Shown here: positions 60,996 through 64,000 of the stretch, one piece after another
Layout of the letters: every line of letters begins with the position of its first letter
How positions within the stretch are numbered: the first letter of the stretch is position 1
From: Hyphomonas beringensis
GTDB lineage: Bacteria > Pseudomonadota > Alphaproteobacteria > Caulobacterales > Hyphomonadaceae
Length of the DNA stretch: 64,000 bases
NCBI RefSeq assembly: GCF_000682755.1
Contig: NZ_AWFF01000030.1
Location: forward strand, 1-64,000
Reading direction: 5' to 3'
Notes under the pieces: model-generated
The model's input: the letters and a program-made list of their open reading frames with translations, nothing else
Databases searched by the model: none
Told to the model about the DNA's origin: nothing
Position numbers and translations under genes: made by a program

Positions 60996-61574
60996 TCAGC
61001 CGGGTTTGGCCGAATTCGCCGCACCTTTCACAGCGGCTTCCTTTGGCCCTGAATAGGCCGAGCTTTCAAAGAACGTGTAGCTAAGTGTTATTGTCTCCAG
61101 ATTTCGCGAAACGCGATCATCCTGCATGTCTGCGGAGACAAAATAGACAACAGGCAATTTCTTGGTTTCCCCGGGCGCAATGACGCGTTCTTCAAAGCAG
61201 AAACACTCCAGCTTGTAGAAGAACGGACCAGCATAGTGCGGGGTCACATTATACGTGGCGACGACGCGGTATTCGCGATCCGTCGGGTTGGTAACCTCAT
61301 AAAAGGCAAGGCCATGCTGGCCCAGCTTCAGCGTCTGATCAGATTGCAACGGACGGAAGGTCAACGGCATATCTGCGACGTTCGCGTCGAAACGGATATG
61401 CACCATCTGATCGGCCACCTTGTCAGGCGCAGCCGTCGCAATCCGGGTTGTGCCACCGAATCCGGTGACACGGCAGAATGTGTTGTAGAGCGGGTCAGCC
61501 GCAAAACCGAGGCCCAGCATGCCGCCAAAGACAGCTAGCGAAATGGCCGCGACCTGGACATTGGAAAGCTTCAT
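60996..61574 (-). CDS. ctaG: Cytochrome c oxidase assembly protein CtaG/Cox11
   Basis: The 192-residue protein has an N-terminal membrane helix (VAAISLAVFGGMLGLGFAA) and a periplasmic copper-binding domain with the Cox11 signature LECFCFEE (two cysteines) near residues 118-125, plus a cysteine in YNTFCRVTG. It delivers copper to the CuB site of subunit I. Its ATG overlaps the stop of the coxF-like gene by one base. Confidence 0.95.
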   Translation of the reverse strand: MKLSNVQVAAISLAVFGGMLGLGFAADPLYNTFCRVTGFGGTTRIATAAPDKVADQMVHIRFDANVADMPLTFRPLQSDQTLKLGQHGLAFYEVTNPTDREYRVVATYNVTPHYAGPFFYKLECFCFEERVIAPGETKKLPVVYFVSADMQDDRVSRNLETITLSYTFFESSAYSGPKEAAVKGAANSAKPG

Positions 61575-61897
61575 TACAGATCATCCCCCGTTGGCTCATC
61601 CTGCTCCGGTTCCACCGGCGTCAGATTGGGCGGCGGAGCAGCCTGGTCAGGCTCCATGCCGGGTGGCAGCTGCATCTCTTCCTCAGCCGCCTTGTCCTTG
61701 AAATTATAGTAGAACCCGCTTTTGCTGAGGTCAGAAGATGACAGACGAATAAAGGTCACCACGCCAACCAGAATAACGAAACCCGCCAGGGCAAAACCCA
61801 GCACACGGTTACGGCTGCGGCGGGCGCGTTGCTCTTCCGCGCTCGGTATGTAGATCTCCTTGAACTGTCCTTCGTATTTGTTCTCAGGTTCAGTCAT
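61574..61897 (-). CDS. CoxF-like small membrane protein
   Basis: The 107-residue protein has a charged N-terminal tail, one transmembrane helix (VLGFALAGFVILVGVVTFI, about 32-50) and a proline-rich acidic tail (PPPNLTPVEPEQDEP). It occupies the place of the small CoxF-like gene between ctaB and ctaG in alphaproteobacterial cox operons and probably assists oxidase assembly. It is recognised by place and shape more than by sequence. Confidence 0.78.
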   Translation of the reverse strand: MTEPENKYEGQFKEIYIPSAEEQRARRSRNRVLGFALAGFVILVGVVTFIRLSSSDLSKSGFYYNFKDKAAEEEMQLPPGMEPDQAAPPPNLTPVEPEQDEPTGDDL

Positions 61898-61898
61898 C

Positions 61899-62852
61899 TC
61901 AGAATACCTTCACCGGAAAATACAGCCCGAAGGCGTGCTCTACGATCAAGGCCGCAAAGACCAGGAAAAGATAGAGAATCGAAAACAGGAACATGCCCTT
62001 GGCCAGCTTCATATCAGCCGGCGCGGCGCCCTTGTCGCCTGCATGGGAACGCCAGACGCGGACAGCGTAAGACAGGAAAACAAGGCCCAACACGCCGGCA
62101 ACTGCGCCATAGAGCCAACCGCCAAGACCGGTCAGAAGTGGCGTCATGGCCAGAGGCACCAGCAGAATGGTATAGAGAAGGATCTGGTTACGGGTCGCCT
62201 TTGCCCCATGCGTCACCGGCAGCATCGGCACGCCGGCCTTTTCGTACTCACCATGGGCCAGCAAGCTGAGCGCCCAGAAATGCGGCGGCGTCCAGAAGAA
62301 AATGATGGCAAACAGGATCCACGCATCCAGCGGCGTATTACCTGTCACAGCAGCCCAGCCAATGACGGGCGGAAACGCCCCTGCTCCGCCGCCGATCACA
62401 ATGTTCTGCGGCGTCGAGCGCTTCAGCCACATCGTGTAGATCACGCCATAATAGAAGATGGAAAAGGCCAGCAAGCCCGCTGCGAGCCAGTTGGATGCGA
62501 GCCACATCAGCATGACGGAAACACCGCTCATGATCAGGCCCATGGCCAGTGCTTCCTCGCGCGGTACAGCGCCGGATGGGATCGGCCGCGTCGAAGTACG
62601 GGTCATGATCTGGTCGATATCGGAATCGTACCACATGTTGATTGCCCCGGCCGCGCCAGATCCAAGCGCGATGGAAAGCGTGGCAATGGCCGCCATGATC
62701 GGATTGATCGGCTGGCCGGTCACGCCAACAGCAGCCACAAGACCCGACACGGCCGTAAACACGACCAGCATCATGATGCGCGGCTTCAGCAGCTGAACAT
62801 AATCACCTGCTGTGGCGTAGCGTTTCGTTTGGGATGCGGACATGTCGGTCAT
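61899..62852 (-). CDS. ctaB: Protoheme IX farnesyltransferase (haem O synthase)
   Basis: The 317-residue protein is a UbiA-type prenyltransferase with about nine membrane segments and the signature NMWYDSDIDQIMTRTSTRP for farnesyl diphosphate and magnesium binding. It makes haem O, the precursor of haem A for aa3 oxidase. The start at 62852 is chosen over an ATG at 62891 on ribosome site (AAGAGCATCC). It lies 111 bases downstream of ctaD, with a hairpin at 62936-62954 between. Confidence 0.95.
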   Translation of the reverse strand: MTDMSASQTKRYATAGDYVQLLKPRIMMLVVFTAVSGLVAAVGVTGQPINPIMAAIATLSIALGSGAAGAINMWYDSDIDQIMTRTSTRPIPSGAVPREEALAMGLIMSGVSVMLMWLASNWLAAGLLAFSIFYYGVIYTMWLKRSTPQNIVIGGGAGAFPPVIGWAAVTGNTPLDAWILFAIIFFWTPPHFWALSLLAHGEYEKAGVPMLPVTHGAKATRNQILLYTILLVPLAMTPLLTGLGGWLYGAVAGVLGLVFLSYAVRVWRSHAGDKGAAPADMKLAKGMFLFSILYLFLVFAALIVEHAFGLYFPVKVF

Positions 62853-62935
62853 GGATGCTCTTGGTGAGGACTTAGAAACGAAACGGCCCATGCGCCTGTG
62901 TACGCTGGGCCGCCCCGTGTTTCATTCAGACTGGC

Positions 62936-62954
62936 AGGAGGGCCACGCCCTCCT
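62936..62954 (-). other. Hairpin between ctaD and ctaB
   Basis: AGGAGGG-CCACG-CCCTCCT forms a strong 7-base stem nine bases after the ctaD stop. No T run follows in either direction, so an mRNA-stabilising or processing structure is more likely than a terminator. Confidence 0.5.
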
Positions 62955-62962
62955 CCCTTGAA

Positions 62963-64000
62963 TTAGTGGCCACCCTTCGCAGTAACGTGCGGCAGCTCGT
63001 TATACTGGTGGAATGGCGGCGGAGATGACAGCGTCCACTCCAGGGTCGTGGCACCTTCGCCCCACGGATTGGCAACACCCTTGCGGCGGCGGATCAGTGC
63101 CTCGGCCAGGCCAACGAAGAAGACCAGAGTTGCAACCAGCGTGATCGCATAGCCGATGGAAGAGACATGGTGCCAGGTGGCGAAGCCGTCAGCATAGTCG
63201 ATGTAGCGGCGCGGCATGCCTTGCAGACCTAGGAAGTGCTGCGGGAAGAACAGGACGTTAGACCCGATGAACATCAGCCAGAAGTGCAGACCACCGATAA
63301 AGCCATTGTACTTGATGCCGAACATCTTCTCGAACCAGTAGTACCAGCCCGCAAAGAGGCCGAACACGGCGCCGAGGGACAGCACGTAGTGGAAGTGTGC
63401 CACAACATAGTATGTGTCGTGCAGGGCGTGGTCGATACCGGCATTAGCCAGAACCACACCGGTCACACCGCCAACGGTGAACAGGAAGATGAAGCCGATT
63501 GCCCAGAGCATCGGAACCTTGAACTCGATGGAACCGCCCCACATCGTCGCGATCCATGAGAAGATCTTGATGCCAGTGGGAACCGCGATCACCATGGTTG
63601 CGGCCACGAAGTAGGCTTTCAGGTCAACATTCATGCCGACCGTGTACATGTGGTGCGCCCACACAACGAAGCCGATCACACCGATGGAGACCATGGCGTA
63701 GGCCATGCCGAGATAGCCGAAGATCGGCTTCTTGGAAAAGGTCGAAACGATGTGGCTGATGATGCCGAAGGCCGGCAGGATCATGATGTACACTTCAGGG
63801 TGACCGAAGAACCAGAACAGGTGCTGGAACATGACCGGGTCACCACCACCTGCCGGGTTAAAGAACTGCGAACCGAAGTTACGATCTGTCAGCAGCATCG
63901 TCAGCGCGGCAGCAAGAACCGGCAGAGACAGAAGCAGAAGAACAGCCGTGACCAGAACGCCCCATGCAAACAGCGGCATCTTGTGCAGCGTCATGCCAGG
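62963..64000 (-). CDS. ctaD: Cytochrome c oxidase subunit I (C-terminal part)
   Basis: The window holds the C-terminal 345 residues or so of CoxI; the gene continues beyond the edge. The recognisable parts are [20 protein letters not shown] (haem-copper site with the Tyr-His crosslink region), [12 protein letters not shown] (two CuB histidines), [17 protein letters not shown] (haem ligands) and [10 protein letters not shown]. It is the catalytic subunit of aa3-type terminal oxidase. The true N-terminus is outside the window; the internal ATG at 63994 is not the start. Confidence 0.97.
   Translation of the reverse strand, partial: PGMTLHKMPLFAWGVLVTAVLLLLSLPVLAAALTMLLTDRNFGSQFFNPAGGGDPVMFQHLFWFFGHPEVYIMILPAFGIISHIVSTFSKKPIFGYLGMAYAMVSIGVIGFVVWAHHMYTVGMNVDLKAYFVAATMVIAVPTGIKIFSWIATMWGGSIEFKVPMLWAIGFIFLFTVGGVTGVVLANAGIDHALHDTYYVVAHFHYVLSLGAVFGLFAGWYYWFEKMFGIKYNGFIGGLHFWLMFIGSNVLFFPQHFLGLQGMPRRYIDYADGFATWHHVSSIGYAITLVATLVFFVGLAEALIRRRKGVANPWGEGATTLEWTLSSPPPFHQYNELPHVTAKGGH

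Noticed and set aside
1-64000. CRISPR array, insertion sequence or prophage
   Set aside because: No regularly spaced repeats, transposase, integrase or phage structural gene was seen anywhere in the window.

Overview
The window is chromosomal DNA of an alphaproteobacterium, most likely a marine stalked or budding member of the Hyphomonadaceae (Caulobacterales/Hyphomonadales). The evidence is the alphaproteobacterial gene order plsX-fabH-ihfA-merR, an F1-ATPase inhibitor zeta subunit, a NepR-type anti-sigma factor, the cox assembly order ctaD-ctaB-coxF-ctaG-ctaE-surf1, and an M23 peptidase/bactofilin pair like the one that shapes Hyphomonas cells. All identifications are from reading the sequence; no database search was run.

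Layout. 0-4.9 kb: tRNA-Pro, the lipid-synthesis/regulator operon, a bc1 chaperone, bamE and a solitary nepR. 5-10.2 kb: a small catabolic group of hydrolases, including an alpha/beta hydrolase-flavin reductase fusion, an SDR, an esterase and a CaiB-type CoA transferase. 10.4-13.2 kb: a fused pabB-pabC with an unknown gene downstream. 13.3-26.97 kb: the most interesting part, a sugar-utilisation locus. 27-35.5 kb: tRNA-Gly, an HxlR regulator beside a phytase-like lipoprotein, a probable 6S RNA with 5-formyl-THF cyclo-ligase, an anchored GH16 enzyme, ATPase zeta, purC-purS, TetR-plsC, an exported pyrophosphatase and a deoxyinosine glycosylase. 35.6-42.8 kb: a complete SUF operon. 42.9-57.9 kb: housekeeping genes (anmK, tyrS, AsmA-like, bcp, lmdC-bacA, S10 peptidase, nfeD-SPFH, peroxiredoxin, yqgE, EAL protein, GNAT). 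57.9-64 kb: thrC, surf1 and the cytochrome aa3 oxidase genes, with ctaD cut by the window edge.

The 13.3-27 kb locus has five transcription units, each preceded by a CG-centred palindrome close to ACAAACGTTTGT, plus one LacI-family regulator. It encodes a TonB-dependent receptor, an MFS sugar transporter, a cytoplasmic GH68/GH-J-like beta-fructosidase, a ROK fructokinase-like enzyme and five exported hydrolases: two SGNH esterases, two alpha/beta hydrolases and one ceramidase-fold protein that lacks the ceramidase serine. The arrangement suggests uptake and breakdown of an acylated beta-fructoside (sucrose ester, acylated fructan or similar): acyl groups would be removed in the periplasm, the free sugar imported, and fructose released and phosphorylated in the cytoplasm. 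Substrate and order of steps are inference.
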